A stretch of DNA of 53,407 nt from JBBRYK01 sp038237665 (GTDB lineage: Bacteria > Actinomycetota > Thermoleophilia > Gaiellales > Gaiellaceae), in assembly GCA_038237665.1 (NCBI GenBank), contig JBBRYK010000011.1, positions 1 through 53,407 on the forward strand, in the 5' to 3' direction. Below, in pieces: positions 41,368-49,517 of this stretch (positions within the stretch are counted from its first letter, which is position 1; each line of letters starts with the position of its first letter). The notes beneath the pieces were generated by a model. That model ran no database searches, was not told the DNA's origin, and saw only the letters and a program-made list of their open reading frames with translations. A program made the translations under genes and the position numbers.

Positions 41368-41754
41368 ATGACCCGCTACCTGCACACGATGTATCGGATC
41401 ACCGATCCGGAGAAGAGCCGGGAGTTCTACGAGGCGCTCGGCCTCGAGTTCCGCCGTGAGCTGCCGATCGTCCGCGACGGCGAGCTGGAGGCGACCAACT
41501 ACTTCTTCGGGGTGCCAGGCCAGGAGGAAGAGCTCGAGCTGACGTTCAACCACGACGGGCGGACGTATGACCTCGGGACGGGGTATGGCCACATTGCGCT
41601 CTCGGTCGACGACCTCGCCGCGACCCTCGCCCAGCTCGCCGAGCACGGGATCGAACCCGAACGCGAGCCCTACCGCGTCCGCGAGGGCGGTTCGCTGCTC
41701 TGCTTCGTGCGCGACCCGGACAACTACAGGGTGGAGATCATCGGCAGGCCGTAG
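41368..41754 (+). CDS. Glyoxalase I-like VOC protein
   Basis: A 128-aa, full-length single VOC-pair protein: YLHTMYRITDPEKSREFYEALGLEF at the N-terminus with the metal His, an Glu in the LELTFNHDG strand, GHIALSVDDL with the second His, and FVRDPDNYRVEIIGRP with the last Glu. All four expected metal ligands appear present, so lactoylglutathione lyase activity is plausible, though an actinomycetote may use another thiol. It sits 31 bases after the GNAT gene. Confidence 0.85.
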   Translation: MTRYLHTMYRITDPEKSREFYEALGLEFRRELPIVRDGELEATNYFFGVPGQEEELELTFNHDGRTYDLGTGYGHIALSVDDLAATLAQLAEHGIEPEREPYRVREGGSLLCFVRDPDNYRVEIIGRP

Positions 41755-41819
41755 CCCTGCCGCCTAGCCCTTCTGCCTCAGCCGCTCCGTCCAATCCTCG
41801 CCTTGGTCTAGTCGGTGTG

Positions 41820-41902
41820 CTCGCTCGGCTCACGGTTGGGCCGTCGTGACCCGAAACCACGCGAGCTTCGCACGTGCACGCGGCCTCCGGGAGCACGCCG
41901 CG
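41820..41902 (+). pseudogene. Remnant of a VapC toxin 3' end
   Basis: In this otherwise gene-free 319-base gap (41755-42073), the plus strand encodes AHGWAVVTRNHASFARARGL, matching the end of the intact toxin 0.8 kb away (AHGFGVATRNRRDFARVRGL). The DNA is alignable with about 42630-42712 over roughly 80 bases. The Asp of RDFARV, part of the PIN active site, is lost (NHASFARA). No start or upstream part is present. The rest of the gap, to 42046, holds no recognisable gene. Confidence 0.6.
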
Positions 41903-42046
41903 CCGCTACCTCCCGTCCCTCACCGGCTGTTCAGTCGACCCAGGGGTCGGTTAGGCCCGACGATCAGCACGCCGTCGCGCGTCGTGATCTCCAGAGAGCG
42001 CCTGGGGAGGATGTGCTCCGCGCTCACTACACTCGGTGGCCATCGA

Positions 42047-42067
42047 ATCAGATTAATCTGATATACT
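42047..42067 (+). promoter_or_regulatory. Operator palindrome and -10 element of the toxin-antitoxin operon
   Basis: ATCAGATTAATCTGAT at 42047-42062 is a perfect 16-bp palindrome. TATACT at 42062-42067, a near-consensus -10, overlaps its right end. With the usual spacing, transcription would start at or beside the A of the antitoxin ATG at 42074, so the message may be leaderless; there is no Shine-Dalgarno sequence in the 6 bases between. The antitoxin is the likely ligand, giving autorepression. Confidence 0.65.
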
Positions 42068-42073
42068 TGGTCT

Positions 42074-42331
42074 ATGCGACGCTTGAGCGCAACCCAGGTG
42101 GCCCGGCAGTTCTCCGACGTGCTGAACCGCGTCGCAGCCGGAGAGGAGATCGAGGTGACTCGGGCCGGCGCCCCCGTCGCCGTGCTAGCGCCGGCCAGGC
42201 CACGCCTGCTCTCGGCGGAACGGTTTCGGGAGTTGCTCGCTTCTGCGCCGCCCGTCGACGACGAGTTCGCGGAGGACCTGCGGGCGATCCGGACATCGGT
42301 CCGCGCGCCGGAGGGCTCCTGGCCGTCCTGA
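42074..42331 (+). CDS. Antitoxin of the Phd/YefM-VapB type
   Basis: An 85-aa antitoxin. MRRLSATQVARQFSDVLNRVAAGEEIEVTRAGAPVAVL (key part SATQVARQFSDVL and EEIEVTRAG) is the Phd/YefM DNA-binding fold. The acidic C-terminus (PPVDDEFAEDLRAI) should wrap the toxin. It is followed by a PIN toxin whose start overlaps its stop by 4 bases. It probably represses its own promoter by binding the 16-bp palindrome just upstream. Confidence 0.9.
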   Translation: MRRLSATQVARQFSDVLNRVAAGEEIEVTRAGAPVAVLAPARPRLLSAERFRELLASAPPVDDEFAEDLRAIRTSVRAPEGSWPS

Positions 42332-42714
42332 TCGACACCGACCTCCTGATCGAATGGGAGCGGGAGGAAACGGCGTCGGCGCTGGAGATGCTCGTCGGAT
42401 CCGAGGATCGAGCGATCAGCGTCATCACCGTTAGCGAGTTGCTGCACGGTGTCCACCGGGCGTCGGGCGCGCGCCGCAATCGGCGCCGAGCGTTCGTGGA
42501 GCACGTGCTCGCGGGTTTCGAACCGATGCCGATCACGGAACCGATCGCGCGCGTGCACGCCGAGGTCTGGGCGAGTCTGGAGCGACGCGGGGATGCGCCC
42601 GGTGCCCACGACCTGTGGATCGCCGCAACCGCCCTCGCGCACGGTTTCGGCGTCGCGACCCGAAACCGGCGCGATTTCGCACGCGTACGCGGTCTGCGCG
42701 TGATTACGCCTTAG
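42328..42714 (+). CDS. vapC: PIN-domain ribonuclease toxin (VapC type), apparent CTG start
   Basis: A 128-aa PIN-domain RNase. Acidic active-site residues are Asp3 or Asp5 in LIDTDLLIEW, Glu37 in SELLHGV, Asp95 in AHDLWIAATA and Asp116 in RNRRDFARV. The frame has no ATG, GTG or TTG near the expected N-terminus. The only fitting start is the CTG at 42328, which overlaps the antitoxin stop as CTGA, in the place where ATGA or GTGA is usual. Translation may be low and strictly coupled, which would suit a toxin. A GTC at 42325 could be a mutated GTG. Confidence 0.88.
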   Translation: MIDTDLLIEWEREETASALEMLVGSEDRAISVITVSELLHGVHRASGARRNRRRAFVEHVLAGFEPMPITEPIARVHAEVWASLERRGDAPGAHDLWIAATALAHGFGVATRNRRDFARVRGLRVITP

Positions 42715-42727
42715 CTCGACGGAGGCG

Positions 42728-43420
42728 TTACGAGCGATGCACGCCCATCGTGATCGCGCCCACGTAACCTGACCCGCTCTTGCGCACGGTGACCAGGCTG
42801 CGCCGGCCGCCGTTTCGGAAGATCGAGTCGTCGGCGTTTCGCATGTCGCGGCCGGGGCGTTTCGAGTACGGCGACTTCTTGTAGACGCTGTCCGTCAGCG
42901 TGTCGGAGAAGAAGAGCTGTCCCGTGTGGACGACGTTGCCGCCGATGAAGACCTTGATGTGGATGTGCACGGCGCGCCCGGAGTACCAGCCCGGATAGAC
43001 GGTCTGGAAGAGGGCGAGGCCCTTCGCGTCGGTCTTCTGAACTCCGCGCATGAACGTGCCCGAGTTGCCCTGCACGCCGGAGTAGACACCCGCCGCGTCG
43101 CAGTGCCAGACGTCGACCGCGGCGTTGGCGACCGGCTTGCAGGTGGACGCGTCGACGACCGTCGTTCGCAGTGTCAGCGGCGTCCCGGGCCGGCCCTCGG
43201 TGATGTTGCGGCGAACCCGCTCGTTCGGGATGTAGAAGGGGCCCTCGGTCAGTTCCGGGGTGAGAACGCACGAGACCGCGCCGGAGGCAACGCCCGCAGG
43301 CCCTTCGCCGGCCTCGGCCTCGCGCTCGCCCTGCCAGGCGCCCACGCCGGCCGCGGCCGCCAGGAAGCCGCCCAGCCGGACCAGAGATCGACGGCGCGTG
43401 ATGCGTGCTTGGTCGTCCAT
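42728..43420 (-). CDS. Intradiol ring-cleavage dioxygenase-like protein, Tat-exported
   Basis: A 230-aa protein from the ATG ending at 43420. Its N-terminus TRRRSLVRLGGFLAAAAGVGAW is a twin-arginine-type signal. The catalytic part has the non-haem Fe(III) ligand pattern of protocatechuate/catechol dioxygenases: the Tyr in GPFYIPNERVRRNI, the second Tyr in YPGWYSGRAVHIHIKV, and both His of that motif. Secreted members of this family are common in actinomycetes and may attack lignin-derived or other aromatic compounds. The frame is open upstream to 43489, overlapping the divergent gene. It converges with vapC. Confidence 0.85.
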   Translation of the reverse strand: MDDQARITRRRSLVRLGGFLAAAAGVGAWQGEREAEAGEGPAGVASGAVSCVLTPELTEGPFYIPNERVRRNITEGRPGTPLTLRTTVVDASTCKPVANAAVDVWHCDAAGVYSGVQGNSGTFMRGVQKTDAKGLALFQTVYPGWYSGRAVHIHIKVFIGGNVVHTGQLFFSDTLTDSVYKKSPYSKRPGRDMRNADDSIFRNGGRRSLVTVRKSGSGYVGAITMGVHRS

Positions 43421-43461
43421 GCCGGACACGGTAGCCAAGACTTGACGGGTACTCTCGTAGT

Positions 43462-44163
43462 GTGCCGATCCGCACCCGTAGATACGCAAACGAACGCGTT
43501 GGCGTGCTCGCCGGGCTGGGCATCGCCTCTGCGTTCTGCGTCCTCCTCGAGGTCTTCCGCGAGCTCCACTACCACGGAGCCGGTCAGCGGTTCATGCTCT
43601 GGAACCTGTTGCTGGCCTGGGTGCCGCTCGTCCTGGCGCTCGTGATCTACGACCGGTACCGGATCGGCGTGCGCTTCTTCCGGCTGGCTCCGTGGGCGGT
43701 TCTCTGGCTGCTCTTCCTGCCGAACGCGCCGTACATGATGACCGACTTCGTCCATCTGACCCCCGGCCGGGTGGCGCCGCTCTGGTTCGACGGCGTGCTG
43801 CTCTCGGCGTTCGGCTGGACCGGCCTGCTGCTGGGCTTCGTCTCCATCTACCTCATGCACGCCGTCGTTCGCGACCGGTTCAGCGGCCGCGAGGCCTGGT
43901 TCAGCGTGGTCGGCGTCTTCGCGCTCGCCAGCGTCGGCGTGTACCTCGGCCGCGTCAAGCGCTGGAACAGCTGGGATCTCCTGGTCAAGCCAGGCAAGCG
44001 GTTCGGTCAGCTCGCGGCCCATCTCGCCGATCCCGGTGGGCTCGCGCGCGCGGCGCTGATCACCTTGGCCCTGACCTGTCTCCTGACCGCCGCGTACTTC
44101 TCGTTCTACGTTCTCGTCGGCGTTCGCCTGAACGCCTACCGGCGCCAGAAACTCCGGGCCTAA
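43462..44163 (+). CDS. DUF1361-family membrane protein
   Basis: A 233-aa protein with about six or seven hydrophobic segments. The family pattern is visible: FMLWNLLLAWVPLVLAL, then LFLPNAPYMMTDFVHL, then KRWNSWDLLVKPG. The function of DUF1361 proteins is not known. The start is a GTG, 41 bases from the divergent dioxygenase start. Confidence 0.88.
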   Translation: MPIRTRRYANERVGVLAGLGIASAFCVLLEVFRELHYHGAGQRFMLWNLLLAWVPLVLALVIYDRYRIGVRFFRLAPWAVLWLLFLPNAPYMMTDFVHLTPGRVAPLWFDGVLLSAFGWTGLLLGFVSIYLMHAVVRDRFSGREAWFSVVGVFALASVGVYLGRVKRWNSWDLLVKPGKRFGQLAAHLADPGGLARAALITLALTCLLTAAYFSFYVLVGVRLNAYRRQKLRA

Positions 44164-44198
44164 GCGGACGAGGGCGGCTGGACCCCGATCAGGCGCCC

Positions 44199-44261
44199 GT
44201 GGACGAGCTCTTCGACCTGATGCGGCAGCTGGCACCCCTGCTCCAGGCTTTGCCCCGATGA
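44199..44261 (+). CDS. Possible 20-residue leader peptide before the amino acid dehydrogenase
   Basis: A GTG-initiated frame encodes VDELFDLMRQLAPLLQALPR, an amphipathic Leu-rich helix, and its TGA overlaps the ATG of the next gene as ATGA. It could be a coupled mini-protein or leader; the Leu content is notable beside a leucine dehydrogenase-like gene. No ribosome site is obvious. It may be chance. Confidence 0.25.
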   Translation: MDELFDLMRQLAPLLQALPR

Positions 44262-45313
44262 CGGCCTTCGAGGATCTGCTGCGGGCCTGGGACGGCGAGC
44301 AGGCGGTGATCCGCTACGACGAGCCGACGGGCGCCTGGATGTTCGTCTGCGTTCATTCGACGGTGCGCGGCCCGGCCGGGGGCGGCACGCGGATGCGTGT
44401 CTACCCAGCGGCCGCCGACGGTCTGGCGGACGCGATGCGGCTCTCGGCGGGCATGACGCTCAAGCTGGCCGTTGCCGATGCGCCTTTCGGCGGCGGGAAG
44501 GCGGTGCTCGCCGTTCCCTCCCTGCCCGTGGGCGCGGAGCGCCGGCGGCTGCTCTTGCGCTACGGCGAGCTCGTCGAATCGCTCGGTGGCACGTTCCGGA
44601 CTGCGGCCGACATGAACACCTCGGCCGCGGACATGGACGTGGTCGCCGAGCGCTGCGCCTACGTCTACGGACGAAGCGAGGCGCAGGGTGGAGGAGGCGA
44701 CTCGGGTCGCGGTACGGCGCGCGGCGTCTTTCACGGCATCCGCGCATGCCTGCGCCATCTCGAGGGCACCGCCGAGCTCGCTGGCCGGGCAGTGCTAGTC
44801 CAGGGGCTCGGCAGCGTGGGGGCGAGGCTCGCGTCCCAGCTCGCCGAGGGCGGAGCGAACCTGTTCGTCAGCGACGTCGACGGCGAGCGGGCGGCGGAGG
44901 TCGCGCAGGAGCTGGGAGCGCGGGTCATCCCGCCGGAGCAGGTGATCGGAACTGACGCCGAGGTGTTCGCGCCCTGCGCGGTCGGAGGCGTCCTGGCGGC
45001 CGAGTCGGTGCCACGGCTCCGCTGCCGGATCGTCGCCGGCGCGGCGAACAACCAGCTCGCGACCCCCGAGGACGCGGAACGTCTCCACGCCGCGGGCATC
45101 CTCTACGCGCCCGACTACGTGATCAACGCGGGCGGGGTTCTTCAGCTCCTGGGCATCGAGGACCTCGGCTGGGACGAGGAAACGCTGGAACGGCACCTCG
45201 AGGGGATCGGGACGACGCTGCTCGAGATCTTCGCGCTGGCCGACCTGGAAGGCGTTTCGAGCGAGCGAGCGGCAGAGCAGGTCGCGCGGTCGCGGTTGAC
45301 GCCGCCGGCCTGA
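44258..45313 (+). CDS. Leucine/valine/phenylalanine dehydrogenase
   Basis: A 351-aa NAD-dependent amino acid dehydrogenase that oxidatively deaminates a branched-chain or aromatic amino acid. Lys69 (GMTLKLAVADAPFGGGK) and Lys81 correspond to the substrate-binding and catalytic lysines known in leucine dehydrogenase, TAADMNTSAADMD supplies the acidic partner, and VLVQGLGSVGARLA is the Rossmann motif. Glutamate dehydrogenases are about 100 residues longer, so Leu/Val/Phe specificity is preferred. It is probably cytosolic and reversible. Confidence 0.9.
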   Translation: MTAFEDLLRAWDGEQAVIRYDEPTGAWMFVCVHSTVRGPAGGGTRMRVYPAAADGLADAMRLSAGMTLKLAVADAPFGGGKAVLAVPSLPVGAERRRLLLRYGELVESLGGTFRTAADMNTSAADMDVVAERCAYVYGRSEAQGGGGDSGRGTARGVFHGIRACLRHLEGTAELAGRAVLVQGLGSVGARLASQLAEGGANLFVSDVDGERAAEVAQELGARVIPPEQVIGTDAEVFAPCAVGGVLAAESVPRLRCRIVAGAANNQLATPEDAERLHAAGILYAPDYVINAGGVLQLLGIEDLGWDEETLERHLEGIGTTLLEIFALADLEGVSSERAAEQVARSRLTPPA

Positions 45314-45341
45314 GTCACGCCGTCTCGGATTTACTACCGGC

Positions 45342-45992
45342 ATGGCCGACGACTGGCGCCTGACCATCGTTCCCTCCGGGGACACCGACCCACCGAGCCT
45401 GCTCGGCTCGTTGCTGGAGTACGAGCTCGAGGAGGAGGCACGGAAGCGCCTGGGAAAGCGCTTGGCGGTCGAGGTCAGCGCGGGCGACTCGGCGATCTTT
45501 CTGTACGGCGACAGCGAGCAGCAGGTGCGCGAGGCCGAACGGATCGTGCGGCAGCTGCTCGAAGAGCAGGGCGTCGACGCCCGGCTCGAGGTCGCGCGCT
45601 GGCATCCGCTCGAGGAGCGCTGGGAAGATGCCGGCGTTCCACTCCCGCGGACCGAGCAGGAGCGGCTGGCCGAACTCGGGCGGCTCGAGTCCGAAGAGGT
45701 GGCGGATTCGCGAGAGCGCGGGCCAATGTGGGAGGTGCGGCTGGAGCTTCCGGGGCACCGGGAGACCGAGGAGCTCGCCGAACGCCTAGAGGCGGAGGGC
45801 ATCCCGGTCCTGCGCCGCTGGAAATTCCTTCTCGTCGGCGCCGAGAGCGAGCGGCAGGCGAACGAGCTGGCCGAACGGCTGCGCGGCGAAGCTCCTCCTG
45901 GAGCGGTCGTCGCCGTCGAGGGCAGCGCCGAGCTCCTCGGAGAGGTCGCCTTCCCGAACCCATTCGCCGTCTTCGGCGGGCTCGGGACCTAA
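45342..45992 (+). CDS. Conserved-looking acidic protein, unknown function
   Basis: A 216-aa soluble protein rich in Glu and Arg with no signal peptide. It appears to contain two similar alpha/beta modules: residues about 1-85 (RLAVEVSAGDSAIFLYGDSEQQVREAERIVRQLLEE region) and about 130-205 (VRLELPGHRETEELAERLEAEGIPV, then FLLVGAESERQANELAERL). The second resembles the DUF2007-like or SPOR-like small ferredoxin-type folds. No catalytic motif can be read. It follows the dehydrogenase gene by 28 bases. Confidence 0.6.
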   Translation: MADDWRLTIVPSGDTDPPSLLGSLLEYELEEEARKRLGKRLAVEVSAGDSAIFLYGDSEQQVREAERIVRQLLEEQGVDARLEVARWHPLEERWEDAGVPLPRTEQERLAELGRLESEEVADSRERGPMWEVRLELPGHRETEELAERLEAEGIPVLRRWKFLLVGAESERQANELAERLRGEAPPGAVVAVEGSAELLGEVAFPNPFAVFGGLGT

Positions 45993-46090
45993 TCTCGGGG
46001 CCGTCGCCCTCGGGGGCGACGCGCTGCCGTCGCACTTTCGGCACACATCCGGCACAGACACGTCACGCATTCCTCGCTACGTTGCCTCAC

Positions 46091-46369
46091 ATGGCAACCA
46101 AGGTCGAGACTGCATGGGGAAAGGCGACGATCGTCGAGGAGGTCTCACTTCGACAACAGGCCGGCGACAAGCGGTTCTCCTCCAGCGTCCAGCTCCTGGA
46201 GAACGGGAAGGGCGAGCTACTGGTTCGCTTCGCCTACTCCACCGACGGCGTGGCGCGACGCGGGCCGGTCACGCTTCGGGCTCGCGACCTCGACCGCCTG
46301 CGCGCCGCACTCACGGAGCATCCGCGGCTCGCCGCGGCGCTCGGATTTCCGAACGGAGGTGGGGCCTAG
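46091..46369 (+). CDS. Small protein of unknown function
   Basis: A 92-aa protein from the ATG at 46091 (MATKVETAWGKATIVEEVSL). It is beta-rich in the first 60 residues (SSVQLLENGKGELLVRFAYS) with a C-terminal helix-turn (LRARDLDRLRAALTEHPRLAAALG). No family is recognised. Its last 4 bases overlap the converging purQ stop. The frame is open upstream, but that part shadows the previous gene. Confidence 0.65.
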   Translation: MATKVETAWGKATIVEEVSLRQQAGDKRFSSSVQLLENGKGELLVRFAYSTDGVARRGPVTLRARDLDRLRAALTEHPRLAAALGFPNGGGA

Positions 46370-47076
46370 ACGAAGGCCGGCGACCGATCGCGCGCCGCGT
46401 CGACGAGCGACCCGAGAATGAGCGCTCCGTCGGTCGAGCCGAGCAGTGCGTCGACCGCATGCTCCGGATGCGGCATCAGGCCGAAGACGTTGCCGTCCTC
46501 GCTCAGGACTCCGGCGACGTCTCCGATCGAACCGTTCGGGTTCTCGCCTGCGGCGTAGCGCAGAACAATCGAACCGGCTTGCTCGAGCTCCGCGACGTGC
46601 TCCGGCTCGGCGAACCAGCAGCCCTCGCCGTGCTTGACCGGGATCGTGAGCCGCCTTCCGGGCGGGCAGCGGCTCGTGAACGGCGTATCCGCGCGCTCGA
46701 CGTCGAGCGACACGTCCTTGCAGACGAATGCGAGCGAGGCGTTCGGCCGGAGCGCGCCCGCGAGGAGGTCGGCCTCGCAGAGGACCTGGAAGCCGTTGCA
46801 GATCCCGAGCACGAGACCGCCCTCGCGGGCGAACTCGACGACCGCCTGCATCGCGGATGAAAAGCGGGCAATCGCGCCGCAGCGCAGGTAGTCGCCGTAG
46901 GAGAACCCGCCGGGGAGGACGACGGCGGCCAGGTCCTGCAGCGATTCCTCCTGGTGCCAGACGGGGATTGCCTCGGCGCCGAGGCGCTCGAGCGCCAGCA
47001 GGGCGTCCCGGTCGTCGCACGCTCCCGGGAAGACGACGACGCCGATGCGAGGCCGCGGCCCGCTGGGCTCAGTCAC
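46366..47076 (-). CDS. purQ: FGAM synthase glutaminase subunit
   Basis: A 236-aa class I glutamine amidotransferase that feeds ammonia to PurL. Catalytic Cys is in GICNGFQVL; His and Glu are in PHPEHAVDAL. The N-terminus RIGVVVFPGACDDRDALLAL is typical for PurQ. Its start overlaps the purS stop by 8 bases. It is the last gene of the purA-D-E-B-C-S-Q run; its partner purL lies beyond the block of inserted genes. Confidence 0.96.
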   Translation of the reverse strand: MTEPSGPRPRIGVVVFPGACDDRDALLALERLGAEAIPVWHQEESLQDLAAVVLPGGFSYGDYLRCGAIARFSSAMQAVVEFAREGGLVLGICNGFQVLCEADLLAGALRPNASLAFVCKDVSLDVERADTPFTSRCPPGRRLTIPVKHGEGCWFAEPEHVAELEQAGSIVLRYAAGENPNGSIGDVAGVLSEDGNVFGLMPHPEHAVDALLGSTDGALILGSLVDAARDRSPAFV

Positions 47077-47326
47077 CCGCCGAGTCTTCCTCGAGCTCGA
47101 TTTCGAAGCTCTCGATCAGCGGATTCGCGAGCAGGCCGCGGCACATGCGCTCGACCTGCTCTCGCGCAGCGTCGAGGTCGGCGGCGTCCCCGAGCTCGAG
47201 GTCGATGAGCCTGCCGACGCGTGCCTGCTCGACCGGGAAGCCGAGGTGGCGGAGCGACGCCTCCACTGCCGCACCCTGGGGATCGAGGATGCCCGCCTTC
47301 GGGCGAACGAGCACCGTCGCCCTCAT
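47069..47326 (-). CDS. purS: FGAM synthase small subunit
   Basis: An 85-aa protein, the bridging subunit that holds PurL and PurQ together in the bacterial three-part FGAM synthase. It has the PurS pattern RPKAGILDPQGAAVEASLRHLGF and a C-terminal CRGLLANPLIESFEIEL. It overlaps purC by 4 bases and purQ by 8 bases. Confidence 0.95.
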   Translation of the reverse strand: MRATVLVRPKAGILDPQGAAVEASLRHLGFPVEQARVGRLIDLELGDAADLDAAREQVERMCRGLLANPLIESFEIELEEDSAGD

Positions 47327-48189
47327 CGCAGAACGACCTCGGGATCGGCCAGGTACTCGTCGAACGGGAGCCCGGTGATCAGCTCGAAGGCCTCGACGTA
47401 GCGTGCGCGGGTGCCGGAGACGACCTCGGCCGGGAGCTCCGGGCCCGGATCCGTCTTGTCCCAGCGGAGCGTTTCGCAGTAATCGCGGACGAACTGCTTG
47501 TCGAACGAGGGCTGCGCGCCGCCCGGCCGGTACTCGGCGGCGGGCCAGAAGCGGGAGGAGTCCGGCGTGAAGGCCTCGTCGGCCAGCACCAGCGTGCCCT
47601 CCTCGTCGAGCCCGAACTCGAACTTGGTGTCGGCGACGATGATCCCGCGCTCGGCGGCGTGCGCCGAGGCGAAGCCGTAGAGGGCGAGGGCTGTCCGCTC
47701 GACCTCCTCGAACCGGTCCCGGCCTACGAGCTCGACGGCCGCGACGGCGTCGATGTTCTCATCGTGCCCCGTTGTCGCCTTCGTGGCCGGCGTGAAGATC
47801 GGCTCGGGCAGCCGGTCGGACTCGGCCAGACCGGACGGCAGCCTGTGGCCCGACGTCATGCCCGTGGCGAGGTAGTCCTTCCAGCCGGAGCCCGCGAGAT
47901 AGCCGCGGACTACGCACTCGAGCGGGAGCATCTCGAGCCGGCGGCATTCGCTCGAGCGTCCGTCGGGGCGCAGCCCGAGCAGATGGTTTGCGCAGATGTT
48001 GCGCGTTCGAGCGAACCAGAACCCCGAGAGCCCGGTGAGGACGCGTCCCTTGTCGGGAATCTCGGTCGGGAGGACGACGTCGAAGGTCGAGATCCGGTCG
48101 CTGGCGACCAGAAGCAGCCGGTCGTCGTCGAGCGCATAGAGCTCGCGGACCTTGCCGCTGCCGACGTGGACGGGCGCATCAGACGGCAT
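47323..48189 (-). CDS. purC: SAICAR synthetase
   Basis: A 288-aa enzyme that joins aspartate to CAIR. From the ATG ending at 48189: VHVGSGKVRELYALDDDRLLLVASDRISTFDVVLP contains the GKVRELY and SDRIS(T)FD motifs. LPLECVVRGYLAGSGWKDY and IIVADTKFEFGLD follow. It is the longer form, like the yeast and actinobacterial enzymes. It overlaps purB by 11 bases and purS by 4 bases. The open frame to 48414 upstream is the shadow of purB. Confidence 0.96.
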   Translation of the reverse strand: MPSDAPVHVGSGKVRELYALDDDRLLLVASDRISTFDVVLPTEIPDKGRVLTGLSGFWFARTRNICANHLLGLRPDGRSSECRRLEMLPLECVVRGYLAGSGWKDYLATGMTSGHRLPSGLAESDRLPEPIFTPATKATTGHDENIDAVAAVELVGRDRFEEVERTALALYGFASAHAAERGIIVADTKFEFGLDEEGTLVLADEAFTPDSSRFWPAAEYRPGGAQPSFDKQFVRDYCETLRWDKTDPGPELPAEVVSGTRARYVEAFELITGLPFDEYLADPEVVLR

Positions 48190-49507
48190 GGGCAGGCTCC
48201 TTTCGGGGTTGCAGTGCGTGCAGACGCTCGAACACGAGATCGACGTGACGCGTGTACGCATCGAGATCGAACACAGCGGCCAGCGCCTCGGCATCAAGCC
48301 GAGCGGTGACTTCCGGATCGGCCGTTGCGAGGGCCGGGAAGTCGCCGTCCTCCTCCCAGGCCTCGCCCGCCAGGCGCTGCACGATCCGGTACGCGTCATC
48401 CCGGCCCAGGCCACTGTCGACGAGGGCGAGCAGCAGCCGCTGGCTGAAGTACACGCCGCCGCTTCTCCGCAGGTTCGCGCCCATGCGGTCGGGGTCGATG
48501 AGCAACCCTTCGATCAGCCAGGAAAACCGGTCGAGCATGTAGTCCAGGCCGAGGAAGCTGTCCGGAATGACGATGCGCTCGACGGACGAGTGTGAGATGT
48601 CGCGCTCGTGCCAGAGAGCGACGTTTTCGAGCGCGGGAATCACTGCGCTTCGCACCACACGCGCGAGGCCGCACAGGCGCTCGGCCATGATCGGGTTCCG
48701 CTTGTGCGGCATCGCCGAGGAACCCTTCTGGCCGCGGCCGAACGGCTCCTGGACCTCGCGGACCTCGGTGCTGGCGAGGTGGCGGATCTCCAGCGCGAAC
48801 CGCTCGAGCGATGCAGCGACCAGCGCGAGCGCGCCGAGCAGCTCGGCGTGGCGATCGCGCGACACGATCTGGGTCGAGACGGGGTCGGGCTCGAGCCCGA
48901 GCCGCTCGCAGGCGACTCGCTCGACCTCGGGCTCGATCGCCGCGTACGTCCCGACCGCGCCGGAGAGCTTGCCCACCCGCATTCCCTCGAGCGCGCGCGC
49001 CAGGCGCGTGCGCCCGCGGTCGAGCTCGAAGGCCCAGCTTGCGAGCTTGAGCCCGAAGGTCGTGGGCTCGGCGTGAATGCCGTGTGTCCGGCCGATCATC
49101 AGCGTGTGCTTGTGCTCCTGCGCCCGTTCAAGCACCGCCGCCAGCGCGCGGTCGAGACCCTCCGCGAGCAGCGCGCCCGCTTCGCGAACCTGCAGGGCAA
49201 GCCCCGTGTCGACGACATCCGACGACGTTAGGCCGTAGTGGAACCAGCGGCCGTCCTCGCGCAGCTCCTCGGCGACCGCGTCGACGAACGCGGCCACGTC
49301 GTGATTCGTGCGGCGCTCGATCTCGGCGACGCGCTCGGGGCTGGGCGCCGCGGCGCGCTCGCGGATCCTCGCCACGGCGTCGGCAGGCACGGTCCCGATC
49401 TCCGCCCATCCCTCCAGCGCGGCGAGCTCGACCTCGAGCCACGACGCCAGCTTGGCCTCGTCCGACCAGATCCGCGCCATGGCCGGACGGGAGTACCGGG
49501 CGATCAC
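48179..49507 (-). CDS. purB: Adenylosuccinate lyase
   Basis: A 442-aa enzyme used twice in purine synthesis (SAICAR to AICAR and adenylosuccinate to AMP). It begins with GTG (MIARYSRPAMARIWSDE, the family start). It has FHYGLTSSDVVDT and the fumarase-superfamily signature loop GSSAMPHKRNP with its catalytic Ser. It lies 10 bases after purE and overlaps purC by 11 bases. Confidence 0.97.
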   Translation of the reverse strand: MIARYSRPAMARIWSDEAKLASWLEVELAALEGWAEIGTVPADAVARIRERAAAPSPERVAEIERRTNHDVAAFVDAVAEELREDGRWFHYGLTSSDVVDTGLALQVREAGALLAEGLDRALAAVLERAQEHKHTLMIGRTHGIHAEPTTFGLKLASWAFELDRGRTRLARALEGMRVGKLSGAVGTYAAIEPEVERVACERLGLEPDPVSTQIVSRDRHAELLGALALVAASLERFALEIRHLASTEVREVQEPFGRGQKGSSAMPHKRNPIMAERLCGLARVVRSAVIPALENVALWHERDISHSSVERIVIPDSFLGLDYMLDRFSWLIEGLLIDPDRMGANLRRSGGVYFSQRLLLALVDSGLGRDDAYRIVQRLAGEAWEEDGDFPALATADPEVTARLDAEALAAVFDLDAYTRHVDLVFERLHALQPRKEPAHAV

Positions 49508-49517
49508 CGGTCCGATG

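Noticed and set aside
41910..42046. Minus-strand segment reading LEITTRDGVLIVGPNRPLG, possibly an antitoxin or other fragment
   Set aside because: Too short to assign to a family, with no start or stop context supporting a gene.
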